Below are positions 35,150 to 46,171 of a DNA stretch of 60,000 bases, one piece after another. The stretch covers positions 3,350,001-3,410,000 of the forward strand of contig NC_088319.1 in the NCBI RefSeq assembly GCF_910592395.1, read 5' to 3'. A model generated the notes under the pieces. It was given only the letters and a program-made list of their open reading frames with translations, did no database searches and had not been told where the DNA came from. Position 1 is the first letter of the stretch, and each line of letters starts with the position of its first letter. This stretch comes from Lineus longissimus. Taxonomy: Eukaryota; Nemertea; Pilidiophora; Heteronemertea; Lineidae. The translations under genes and the position numbers were made by a program.

Positions 35150-35373
35150 GTCTTTTATATAGCGCAATTCCGTGACACTATAGTTCTCGCTCAAAGCGCT
35201 TTGGGATATCATATTATTACCCCGGTTTCCAATCAGGGGTTTCAAGGAGCAACCAGAAGGCGCTCACTTGAATTCGACCAGTAGGGGAACTAAGCAGTGA
35301 CTCGGCCGGGAGTCGAACCCACGACCTCCTGATCATGAGGCCGAGTCTCTTCCACTGCGCTACCGCTGCCCCT
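35150..35373 (-). mobile_element. tRNA-derived SINE, minus strand
   Basis: Read on the minus strand from 35373 it begins GGGGCAGCGGTAGCGCAGTGG (A box) and has a clear B box GGTTCGACTCC (35309-35319). The body contains CAAAGCGCTTTGAGC and the tail GCGCTATATAAAAGA, a tail type shared by many invertebrate tRNA-SINEs. No convincing target duplication was found. Confidence 0.85.
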
Positions 35374-35487
35374 AAATAATGTCCCTTTAATAATAATATA
35401 TAAATTTATAATTTATCAATAATATTCCTTTTATAATAAGCATGAGACCTTTAAGTATCAGATCATTGTTTTATTTTTTCATTTCAG

Positions 35488-35699
35488 CCTTGATATGTAC
35501 GACTGGTCTGGTGGCGTACCCAGTGTGCATAGAAACATTCAAATTAATCAATCATAAATATGGATACGCCTACATGATAGGATGGGGTGCATCTGCGGGC
35601 TACTTTGCCGCGGCCTTGTGTATGATGCTGGACGATCTGATACAGACTAGTGCTACCGGGTGCTGTAAGAAAAAGAAACAGAGTCTACAGCATGTATAG
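35488..35699 (+). CDS. Claudin-like protein, shared last exon: TM3, loop 2, TM4, C-terminus
   Basis: Starts after TTTCATTTCAG in phase 1 and ends at TAG 35697-35699. It encodes the rest of TM3 (ALICTTGLVAY), extracellular loop 2 (PVCIETFKLINHKYGY), TM4 (AYMIGWGASAGYFAAALCMM) and a cytoplasmic tail with GCCKKKKQSLQHV. The Cys-Cys pair next to TM4 resembles the palmitoylated Cys pair of claudins. The terminal -HV is not the usual claudin -YV PDZ ligand, so PDZ binding is uncertain. The family works in cell-cell junctions and paracellular barriers; septate-junction or related use in an invertebrate is inference. Confidence 0.85.
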
Positions 35700-36510
35700 C
35701 ACAATGTAGACCAGAGGAAGAAGATGGTGATTTAGAAGAGCGCATACGATTGGTTGATCTTATCTTGGGATTTATTGGTGCAATAGATAAGGCGTCTATG
35801 GCAAGGTGATTTTGGCTAAAGACTCTTGTTGCCTTGGTGATATGTTCTTCCTGTTTTCCTGCTCATTTGTGTGTATTTTATTGTGATGGGACAGAGGGGA
35901 TGGAATGGGAATTGTTCCATAGCTGCAGAGGTGATCGTGCGTGGAGTAGTCACTTATGTTCGACCAGAGCTGAAGAAGCAACGTGGAGACTGCAAGGATT
36001 GTCAACTTAACTTTACATCTCTCTTCCAAAAGCCAGAGATAGTATGTTCCCAAGTGTTCCCTTGGTGGCGCGTGGCTTTCGAATTCACTTTTTGGTGGCG
36101 AGATCGAATCTCCATGAATGGGACAAGCAGGAGAGAGGCGTGTTCAGTGAAGACATTTGAAGGAGTTTGTTTCTTTAGAATCTCTATGCATAATCAGGCT
36201 TTCATTATTGGAACCATACTGCTTTCATTCATCATTCCTCTTCAATATTAAACCTTCCACGAGACATGCGCATGTCAGGATGGCATTTGCGGTTCTGGTG
36301 ATGGAGTCACATTGAATTTCTTCCTGTCCATGCACAACCAATTCAAACTATTATGATTGTGTTTCGCATGATCATCATTGTTAATACCACGTATCCATTT
36401 ACCAGGGTGCTTTTCATAAATGATTTTACACCGGCACACAATATATGTATCAATTGTGGTTATCACAGCCACCGTTAGGTGTTTCATGCGCAAAATAAAT
36501 GTTCCTCGCC
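35700..36510 (+). other. Probable 3'UTR of gene 1
   Basis: Sequence after the stop has no further coding signal. The first good polyadenylation hexamer I see is AATAAA at 36494-36499, giving a 3'UTR of about 0.8 kb. An open frame at 35871-36251 lies inside it but shows no domain and has no splice or family support. Confidence 0.55.
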
Positions 36511-37263
36511 TGGCATTCCCATTGTTCCGATTTTTGATGCCAACGACATCTAGCGGTGGCAATGAAAACTACAAACACTTTAGTATTAACCATTTTGGAT
36601 GTTATGCGTGTACGTGTGTTCACTCTTGGCTCCAATACTATTCGACGACAAAAGTTTGCCAAGTTTCAAAAAGTTCTGTCGATTGTTCTGCTTTTGGGCC
36701 GCATTCTTTAGAAACTATTTTTCTTTCAACTTTATAGTGAGATGTAGGCACGATTACCTCGAAACGGACTTTTTCTATTCGGTCATCCGCACAATGTAGA
36801 AATGGAATTAAAAACTGCCATTTCTAACATAGTAAAAAAAGGCAAATGGCTTCCGTAGCACCTATGCTAAACATTGTTTGTGGTTGGGAGCCAATTCCGT
36901 TCCTCTTATTATTTTCTCTCAAAGTAGACTGATCCCTGTCCTCGTGGCGTGTAAGCTTAATGCTGATACTTCTAGGACAGGTATTGGCCGAGGTATATTC
37001 GCATCTCATTGGTGCACATGTGTTGACGATCTCTGATGGCTGACGGGCAGCAAATCTTCAAAATTTTGAAAATGCTAAAATGTAATTGTCTGAAGACGTT
37101 GGCGCTATAGTGTATAAAACTCTCGTTATGAATAATTTTCCTTCTCAATTTTAAAATTGAAGTCGGTCACAGTGCAGAAAACTTTTGAAATTATGGATGT
37201 CTGTGACGTCACTTCCACAAATCCTCCAATAATGGCGGGCGATATTGGTCTTGACTGTTAACA

Positions 37264-37391
37264 GTGAGTTTACGCAATTCTCCCGAAACGCCAACGCGAA
37301 CGCCTATCTCATTGTCCGACATCGTAATAAGGAGCTCGAACAACGGGATAGGCGTTCGACTTGCCTCTGCGGGGGATTTGCGAAAACTCCC
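37264..37391. mobile_element. AGTTTTCGC-family MITE, copy 3
   Basis: Ends GTGAGTTTACGCAATTCTCC and GGGGGATTTGCGAAAACTCC pair. The inner AACGCGAACGCCTATCTCAT and ACGGGATAGGCGTTCGAC pair in part. More diverged than the copies at 4.4 and 20.8 kb. Confidence 0.85.
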
Positions 37392-37727
37392 TCAGCGTGA
37401 ACCAATCAGTAGGCTCAACGAATTAGCTGTGAGCCGCTTTCCAATGTTTTCAAAATGTTGGTAGTATTGGCACCAAAAGTGAACACAATGACTGAATTTA
37501 TACTTCTCTTGACGAAATGTACATTATCACGAACTATATATATATAATTTCAAAAAGAGTGCATATATCGCGTATTTTTCTAATCAGGGACTATTCTATT
37601 GTCGTCGTTTAAGTAAGCATTTAATTAAAGAACCGGTTGCACAAAATAAATGCGAAAGGTGGCATTTTCTGTTTGCCACGCCCTTTCACCGGCATGCCCT
37701 TCGAGTCAGGCGTGCTTCTCTCAGTAC

Positions 37728-38124
37728 CGAGTTTCCGCAAATCTCACGAATAAATTACGAATTACGAACTAATATTTACAAAGGAACTCGCGTTCCATTT
37801 TGCAGTCAGCTGTATCTGGTTAAGTATTAGAAGTTAATGCTGTCGCCCATTTCCTATCTTATTGAAAAACGGACGCTGCGACAATTTAGACTTATTCGTA
37901 ACGACTATAGGCCAGTTCATCACCAGGAATTCAAACCTCGCTGCGCTGTAAGAAGTTATAGTGGATTGATGAAAGAACTTTGGATCCCGAGTGACCCTTC
38001 CAAGGGTAACACACGTTGATCAGGTTAGAAACCAATGATCTTGTGGTCTCTTTCTCGAATAAAATAGCTATTCGTAATTCTTAATTTGTAATTTGCAATT
38101 CGTAAGATTTGCGGAAACTCGCTA
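37728..38124. mobile_element. About 400-bp element with GAGTTTCCGCAAATCT ends
   Basis: Left end CGAGTTTCCGCAAATCTCAC, then AATTACGAATTACGAAC. Right end AATTTGTAATTTGCAATTCG, then AAGATTTGCGGAAACTCGC. The terminal repeats extend about 45 bp with AT-rich inner parts. The outer word resembles the AGTTTTCGCAAATCC end of the smaller MITE family, hinting at relatedness. Confidence 0.7.
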
Positions 38125-38355
38125 ATGTCAATTGTTTCCCATTATGATACGATTACGAGTATCATTGATGCCGGGAGAGATCAAAACGGTTTCAAAGTGC
38201 GTTTCGTGTAATCTACCATCCTTTCAGTCAAGCCGCCGTTTGACCCGAACGGGTACTGAAACTAGTATCTGCCTCTATACCGTAATCTTACATTTTGCAC
38301 ACGCCGATGGTGATGTTTGATCGGGGAGTTCATCGGCTAATTCTCAAAGTCGTTA

Positions 38356-38796
38356 AGCCCGCAGCACACTAGCCGCCAACTTTGGCGACAAGAAGCGTTC
38401 AGCTGACGCCTCTCGACGCCGAAGTTGGTGGCCAGTGGATCCCGGTCAGAGCACACCTGCCCAGAATCGGCGTCCAGTAGCGTCTTTTCCGCCACTTTAG
38501 GCTGCCATTTTGAAATCATGTGACATCATGGCGCATACTGATTGGCCATAGCCTCGCCGCCGACGCCAATTCAGGCGGCAATCCGTAGCACACCTGGCCT
38601 CTTCTTGCGTTCAAACGCGGCGACAAGCGTCACAAATCAAACATGTTAGATATTTGGCGTTAAGTTGTGGCAAGTGGCGGCAAGTCGCGTTCGCCGACGC
38701 CGTTCGTAGCAGACTAGGGATTTTTCAGGCGTTCAGGACTCTTGCGGCAAAAAACGCCTGTGAACGCCGAAGTTGGCGGCTAGTGTGCTACAGGCT
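38356..38796. mobile_element. 441-bp inverted-repeat element flanked by TTA
   Basis: Ends AGCCCGCAGCACACTAGCCG and CGGCTAGTGTGCTACAGGCT are inverted repeats continuing through GCCAACTT. TTA occurs immediately outside on both sides (38353-38355, 38797-38799). A 3-bp TTA/TAA target duplication is typical of the PIF/Harbinger superfamily. Partial copies of the end (GTAGCACACCTGGCC near 38585) lie inside, so the element may be a nested or tandem composite. It is GC-richer than its surroundings. Confidence 0.8.
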
Positions 38797-38897
38797 TTAG
38801 AGCTCTGCCTCATCTGTCTAGCTCGTTTGAGAACATAAATCAAAGCGTATGGAAGGGCCTACAGTCCAAATCACAATTATCATCCCTAAATTCGCGT

Positions 38898-39045
38898 TAT
38901 TGGCTCGTCATTGAGGCGCTACCCAGGGCGTAAGATGCGCGTAATTTACGCGAAACATAGAGAGATAAGCACGTTACTGGTGCGTCTCAGTTGCGCGTCA
39001 CTGACGCGAAACAGGACGGATGTCAATTGTGATTTCGACTATATT
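38898..39045 (+). repeat. CpG-dense repeat, copy 2 (partner at 3577-3725)
   Basis: Shares GGCGCTACCCAG, CATAGAGAGATAA, TTGCGCGTCACTGACGCGAA and ACAGGA.GGATGTCAATT-type words with 3577-3725 in the same orientation. Non-coding. Confidence 0.7.
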
Positions 39046-40900
39046 GTCTCTGAACAGTACAGTATAGATGATTAGGCCTACACTAAATGACAATGTAAAT
39101 GCAGTTCAAAGTAGCTTTAACAAAGCGAAAAGTGACGCAAAAAAACGAAACTGGCGGTTCGACTATAGCTTTTAACAAGTTTTAACGGGTTGTAGGTTTT
39201 CGATGTATCAAGTTGTTCCCACCGTCTTCCCTAAAATTTTCACCACTACTTCTGTGTGTATACTCTTTGTCATTTACGCTGTTCATTTTTTACGACGCTC
39301 GCGATTTGGGCTTCATATATAATTTCAGCATTTCTTATGGAAAACCCTTTGTAGATATTGGTGTGACGTCAAATGGACAATAGCCACATGTACATATCAC
39401 ATTTCCCGGGGATTTGCTTTGGCATACTTTGGGCGCGTTATAAAAGGCGCAATCAGAGGCGAAGGGTCGCGCCTTCTTTGAGTGATTATAGTCTGCCCCA
39501 AAGTTACAGTCTTCATTATTATGATAAGCGTGTGTGGCCGGGAGCCGGGGTCAGCTAAATCATCGATCGCTTTACTGTACGGAATATGGTCAATCGAGCA
39601 TTCTGACCAGGGAATTTCTCATATAAGAACATGTAGACTAAGAATTGACGTTCATCACGAAAAAATTCAAAGTCTGTCGTTACAATTTCACTATTCGTTT
39701 TTCCCTCACCTCCCGAACAATTCAGGTATTGCCCAATAAACGGTCTGTGGTCTTTAAACAAGGCCCGCTCGCACCTAGACCGAAATCCCCTTTGTTGTCT
39801 TATCAAAGGGTTATCAGAGGAAATCTTGATAACATCGACTCCCACGAAACAGCCTTCATGTCGATCGATAGGCCTAAACGGGCAAGCGCTAATAAACTTA
39901 CATGTAATTATGTGGATATATTTCATGCAATGTCATGTTTTTCGCTGATTGCATGATCGATATACGTTGTTTATTCTTCAGCTGATTTTAAGTGTTAGAT
40001 ATTCATGTTTTTCATCAAAGCTCCTCTTTTTTTCATCAGTTTGTGATATATTTGTAGTTTTTCTGATAATGTTATGTTTATTCATAAACAAAACATTATG
40101 CTGTTCGCCCTCTTACGTGACGGTTAGACCCCGGACGCAGTGGAGCATCTGCTGCGCCTCTCCCCCAGAGAGATACCATGTTTATGATGATAGAGGCCTA
40201 GTGACGTAAACAAGAATGTCTTGAGTGAAATTCGAGCTTAAAGAGCTAATTTAGCGATCGCCTTTTGAGACAACCGAAGAGCGAAACTTGGATTTGATCA
40301 TCACCATCATCATTATCAAGGAATGGTCGAAGGATTTCTCCTGTTGACTATTATTGCAGATAAAACTTTAGAGCAATGTTCACATCACATTTTTGACGGG
40401 TGTGGTTTTAGGTGTATGCGTCGTTGTTTGCGAATTCAGATAATCTTCCCCTTTGGTGATCATGAAATAATTGCAACGATTAACGTTAATCAATTAGCTC
40501 TTTAAGAGCGAATTTCACTCTTTCTTTTTAGAGACTCTGCCGGGTATACGTTTAGAGAAATGTAACTCGACACGCCATCCCTGTTGTATGCTTACGAACC
40601 TAATCCAGGGTTACAGCTCAATATTAATTGTATCGATTATTCACCTGATTCGTTTCAATTTGTTAATTTACATTATATGCGATTTTATTGAATTTTATGC
40701 AAATTTCTTATGATTGATTTGTTTACCTCATGCAAAGAGTATGTCTTCCTTATGACACTACTGCCTTTATGTATATTTCTACTCAATAAAAATAGAACTT
40801 TTATCTCACCAGACATTCTTTTTCTTCTCGGATTTCAGCATCGCGGTCGTGGTAGGCCAACTGCAAGGTTACAGTGGAAGCTTCCGTCCTGTGATCGGAA

Positions 40901-40923
40901 GGTCGTAGGTTTAAGGCTCGGCC
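40901..40923 (+). mobile_element. SINE B-box fragment
   Basis: GGTCGTAGGTTTAAGGCTCGG resembles the T-arm/B-box region GGTTCGAATCC of tRNA-SINEs and has the same flanking words as the SINE at 35.3 kb (GGAGGTCGTGGGTTCGACTC). The head upstream is too decayed to define. Confidence 0.4.
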
Positions 40924-41192
40924 CGTGGCACTCGGTATACTTTCAACTGGCAGAGCAAAAGGCAATGTGCGCTTCTCAGTTTCTGCATAATGGTTGCATA
41001 ATGGTTGTTGGAAATTCATGTCAATATAATGTGTCAATATATCTGGGAGAACTTATTTTTGCGAGAACTTTTGTGTGATGTGAAGTAAGCACCCTAATGG
41101 TCTTATCACGATATGAGCATAAACTCTGTTCCAAAAATGATGTCGCGAATTTAGAAAAGTACATTTTTGGATTTGGCCCACGGCCCACCGGG

Positions 41193-41628
41193 ACTGAAAG
41201 GGTGGATGTCGTCCTGGGTGACGGCATTAGCAGTGCGTGAAATAAAAAGAACAGATCAACAGAAAAAAAGGCGTTTAGGCCTATAGGTCTTTGAAAGCAC
41301 ATTTCGGATGATTTATTCGGAAAAGGTATGTAGGAGGGATATATTCAGAGAATGAAAAATTGTGTGATGACAAAATGAATGGATTTGCTGCGTATTTTTC
41401 TTGACAATTAGTCGATATGCCTACGTCGGTATGCTAAATGATGGTTATCGTGACACGTGACCTCCGTGAGCGTGGGACCAACCTCGGTTGTAGGTATAGA
41501 AAAAGTGTAGAAGAAAAAGCTGGGTGCTGTTTGTCTAGTGTAATGGCACCCAGGGTGCTTATTGTCCAGTCGATGTCGAACCTGGGTACCATTTGTCGGC
41601 ATCCAGGACGACATCCACCCTTTCAGCC
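41193..41628. mobile_element. Long inverted-repeat element, about 436 bp
   Basis: Left arm CTGAAAGGGTGGATGTCGTC plus CTGG is complemented at the right by CCAG plus GACGACATCCACCCTTTCAG. CCACCGGG-like sequence lies outside each arm. No coding sequence inside. Confidence 0.75.
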
Positions 41629-42765
41629 CCACCGGGTATTACAAAAAATGTTGGATTGTCGAACTCTTGGGCAAGTTTAGAGTGGCAGTGACGTCATCGA
41701 TCATTGGGCTGATGTGCGGTTCGATCGGCGTGAGAACGTGACGTAGAGACAACAGTACCTCCTCACGGATATCGCGACGTCACGACGTCTGGTATTTTCC
41801 AGCTGTGTTTTCGAAGACATGAAACGACGAGGCGAATGTTGACCACATGATTTTGATTCGTAAGTGGTGCCACCATAAACGGCGGCATAGGATCGTTGGC
41901 GAATGACCGAATACCTGCACAGTCACGTGTAAGTAAGTTCCTTTAGCCCAAAACTTATTTCTGTGATTTGATATGAGCCTGTGATTAATCACGATTGGAT
42001 CGAACAGCGACACCCTTGCATGTTCCACTCCAGTCCACTTGCACTTTTTTTTCATGAGTCATCCATTGTTTGAGGAAAAAGTTCGACAACATTCATGTGC
42101 AAACGAGCGATTTAAATCGCTGCCACCTGCGGTTATATGGTTTGCATGTACCTGAGAATGAGATCACCTCCACCAACTAGTGATTATCATCGCATGCAAC
42201 TATTGTAGTCGCCGTACAAGGTATTCGAAGATTTGACGTCGTTAGGAACTTTGCGCACGATCGCAAGGAAGCTTGGTTCGGAAAGCTGGGAATTATAAAT
42301 AGCGTAGGAAATTTTCACGACAAAGGTATCGTCTTTTTGAAAAAGTATGTTGTAATCTTTATATTTTTTCATAATAAATAATTAAATTATATACCTCTGA
42401 CAAAAATACGATATCAGAAAGGAAGTATATGGCAATTTATATCCCGGTGATATAGCAAGGATTTTTTAATGTTCTGATGTCGCGTATGAAAAAAACCTCT
42501 TAAATCAAATATCAAAATTCATGTCTGGTACCAAGTTTTGTTCATTTCGAGTGTTTTGGTTGTATAATTCATAAAATAACTGGTATCCGATAAACATGAA
42601 AGTTAATATTTTATCTCACGTCACGCAAAACTGCAACATCCATGATCTCATTTCATTCGTTCCATTATATGTGTACTTTCTCGACAAATTTCGACGAATG
42701 TATACAACAGTTACCAATATTCTTTTGATTTTGCGGTTTTAGCAGGGAATTTACGCGCATTCATT

Positions 42766-42999
42766 TTGAGCGTCAACACGCTCATGTTTCAAGCCATCAA
42801 AAATATTTGCCGGTCAACTTGCAGGGCGCACACGGCAACTTGCACTAAGTCGCAGGGCGACCTTTTGGAAACCCCTAAGGATAGTACGATTCATAAACAT
42901 AGTGGAACCCAAGTCGTTGTGAGTTTCAAATTCAAGAATGAAAAAACCCGTAACAAATTTTGGGATGATTTGCTTCGCCTTTCTTCCTCAACTGAATAA
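42766..42999 (+). other. Unassigned open frame of 77 codons
   Basis: An ATG-initiated frame ending in TGA, preceded by TTTGATTTTGCGGTTTTAGCAG (acceptor-like) and with AATAAA overlapping the stop region. The product is basic, with no signal peptide, transmembrane helix or motif I recognise. It could be a degraded transposon product or chance. I do not assign a function. Confidence 0.15.
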
Positions 43000-44338
43000 A
43001 TTTCACCTGTGAATGGGGTGATTCACAATTTTTACAAACTTGATCTAGGATTAATATTATCAGTGCAGTGCCCTAGTAAGCGCGCAGCGACTTTAGGTTG
43101 TGGGGAAACCCCCAACCCCCCTGGTTGGGAACCTGCTATAGTTCCTTCCGCAAATTTTTTGTTTTGATGGACAGTTTTCTCCGTGTATCTCTTTGGACTT
43201 TAGCAGTAACTCAACTCCATCATCATAATAGCTGGCAAAGAAATGGAAAATGTCCACCCCGAATGGTGTCCGGACTATCGTAGTCTGGCACTCTGGCAGA
43301 TTCTAATGTAAAGTGCAAGCTCTATTGAACTCGCGCAACTGTCGACATGGAGAGCCCCCATCCCGTCCTTCTGACATGTCTTAGCTAGTGCATTGGGGGA
43401 AGGCCCCTCAAACCCCCTATTGGCCTCTCAATAAGTCCTTCCGAGCTGCTTACCCCGGGGCGCTCGAGTGGAACCCCCAAACCTCCATGATGGTGCAGTC
43501 CTTTGACACGTTTAAAAAATTGGTTGGAAAGGGTTTTTGGAGGCCAAGAAGAGACTGGAAAACACTTGACTCTTGAGGAACACCAGACTGATAAACAAAG
43601 AACCTGGGGAACATAGAACCCTCTTCATACTACCTGGGAGCACAAAAAGCCTGTTAGCGAATATAAATTATTCTTTAGAAAAAAACAGAAGATCTGCAAA
43701 ACCAATGGTACCCCATAAAAACATACATTCCTCCTTAAGGTGTCTTCGGATCCCACCACGGCCCATGTGGAATTCGTTCAAAAGGTTTATTAAAATCTCA
43801 AAAAAAATTTTTTCTCGAAACGCCTGCCCGTCTTTTGCTTCATTAATTTGGGATTATATCCATTTTAAGCATCTTTTGGATATTATTAACTAAAGTATCA
43901 CAAAAATCAAAACACATATGTCGGGGGGTAAACCCACCGAACCCCCCTGAAATTGAAGTTTGATTAAAAAACAGTGTGAATATTCATGTGGTTCTCTCTC
44001 GGAGCTCAGAATAGTCGAGTTGCTTCAGTTCATTCGCGCGTTTATCTCTTTTGGCGGCCATTTTAAGTCAAATTTAAGCCATTTGAATCGAATCCATGGA
44101 CTTGAGAAACATTGTTTACATTGGATACGTATGCACCTTAACCATAGTAGCGCTTCGGCTTTTCTGCTGAGCGCTTAATATCAACTTTAACTTGAAGGTT
44201 ATTCCGTTTGCATTCCATAAATACACAGTCCAAGTAGGTTTTTAAACGTTTGTTTGGGGAAGGCGCCGTTGAGTCACCGCGCACAAGCTCCAACGATGTG
44301 ATTGTCAATAGGGCCGTTTACACCACCAAATCAAACCA

Positions 44339-44735
44339 AGTAGATAGGTTATCGTATCACAAGCAAGAGTTTTATATTCATAGTCCTGATGCGGATGGCC
44401 TCCTTCCATTTGCGACGAGAGTTCTGCATTGAGTATTCTGCGATGGCCGACTTTAGGGTTTTGTCCTTGAGCGACTTTCGGTGTTCGTCAAGTCTCGTCG
44501 CAAATAGAAGGAGGCCATCCACATCAGGACTAGCTCGCCCGCCATGAACCGTGACGGGGATTCCAACTTTCACACACGTATACGGTCAGATCCTACTTCG
44601 AATTCCCCGCCAAAGCTCTAATGACATCGTCAACACCGACCATTCGGGTCACTCCTGATGAAGTCTTGTAGTACAGACGAAAATTTGAGGTGAATATAAA
44701 ACTCTTCCTTGTGATACGATAACCTATATCTACTC
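44339..44735. mobile_element. Foldback element interrupted in one arm
   Basis: The left arm is continuous (44339-44419: GTAGATAGGTTATCGTATCA ... TAGTCCTGATGCGGATGGCC ...). Its complement is split in two on the right: GGCCATCCACATCAGGACTA ending at 44532, and TGATACGATAACCTATATCT ending near 44735. About 160 bp of unrelated sequence (44533-44691) separates the halves. The simplest reading is a foldback of about 230 bp with a later insertion in its right arm. Confidence 0.75.
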
Positions 44736-46171
44736 ATGTCTAAACCGAGCTGATGAACTTCTTTGAATCAAATCAGACCAGATCAGATCACATTGCTCAC
44801 GACGTCATGAATGACGTAAGTAAATATCTCATTCGTTCGAGTTTACGCATCAGATCAATCTAGATCGGTCATGTCGGTTTGGTCTTGCATTCATCATGTC
44901 CCGCGGGTGAAGCAGCGGCTTAAATCCTGCAAAATGGCTCCAAATCCGTGAACAAATTCTTTGTGGTAAAAAGTCCTATGCTCTAATATAGTGTAATCTC
45001 GGGCCTTTTGATGATGAATGAGTGGAACTTGCTTTTTATCCAAGAGGTGAGCTTATCTTATTGCGCAGCGTCAGTCGTCCGTCGTCGTCGTCCGTTAGCA
45101 AGCAAGCTATGTAGTTACTGTGGCTAACGACTTAAAACATGGTACCGTACATATGTTCCCTATGTAATGACACCTGGGAGATCAAATTTCGGCCCGGTTC
45201 GATGCCACCAGCTGGCTAAAACCGAAAACACAAATCGTGCTATACCTTCCTAACTAAGGGCTCGGTCATCACCAAATTTTTATTAAAGGAACATGTAATG
45301 ACGTTACATGACACACCACACGGGTTTTTGATTCGACCTTCTTTTCAAGGTCACAGAGGTCTCATTAGGGAGTTTTTTTTTTATTCATGCGCGCCCTCCT
45401 AAAATCATTGATTTCTCGGTCCTCACAGTATGTCAGTGTTGATTCAGCAGTTGTTTTGGCAAAGACATGTTTTTTTTCGAGTTTCTGAAACCTAGAGCGC
45501 TATTCAATAGGCGGCTAACAAGAAACTACGCATTTTACTGTTGTTGCCGACGTATGTGTACACTGAACTTGGGATGTGCGTCGGCCCCGTGTTGAAATGC
45601 CGTCCAGTGGCAGTTGGTGTGTTTTTCGCTGATTTGTGCAAAATTCAACATATCTCAAAAGTTCAATGGTTGACCCTCGTTTTTTTTAAATTTTTGTGTA
45701 GCGTAACCAACTGTCTTTCATGGAAGAATAGTCACTGTAAGAATTATTCAGGACGAAATGTATAATATTTGGGTTTTTTCGTGATTGTCCGGCCCAATTG
45801 GCAATATTGCCATTTGGGATGGTGAACAGAGCTAGGAACAAATGCGACGCTTATGATTTATTTAAAGAAACAAAATGCCCGATTTAACATCCTGCAGAAT
45901 CAGAGGAATTGTGCGTTTCCAGTGATATACTACTCAAATGGGTTGTCCTCATGCATTCACTTTGGAAACGCATATAAAAATAGATGTTACGTCCTGTTAA
46001 TGGGGCACGTCATCATCGCGTACATTTGGGGAAAACTTCCTAACGAGACCAGAGGTCAAATATCTTAAATTGGCCGATGGTAGCGGGTTTCAACTACTGG
46101 AGATACCGTTAAGATAAATCTCTGCAAGTGATATTTTTATTATTTTATTTTCTTCTATTTCTAACCTCTAG

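Larger units (their letters stand above)
34241..35487 (+). other. Gene 1 last intron
   Basis: Holds three element remnants: a tRNA-like head (34491-34555), a 248-bp foldback (34794-35041) and a minus-strand tRNA-SINE (35150-35373). Ends at the acceptor TTTTTCATTTCAG. No exon seen. Confidence 0.7.
36511..46171. other. Intergenic region between gene 1 and gene 2
   Basis: About 9.7 kb without a gene I can support. It contains the inverted-repeat elements at 37264-37391, 37728-38124, 38356-38796, 41193-41628 and 44339-44735, the CpG-dense repeat at 38898-39045 and a tRNA-like fragment near 40901. The promoter and the signal-peptide exon of gene 2 are expected here or in sequence hidden by a longer first intron, but I could not recognise them. 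Confidence 0.6.

Noticed and set aside
35871-36251. 126-codon plus-strand frame after the claudin-like stop codon
   Set aside because: No splice context, domain or start-site support; position and composition fit 3'UTR.
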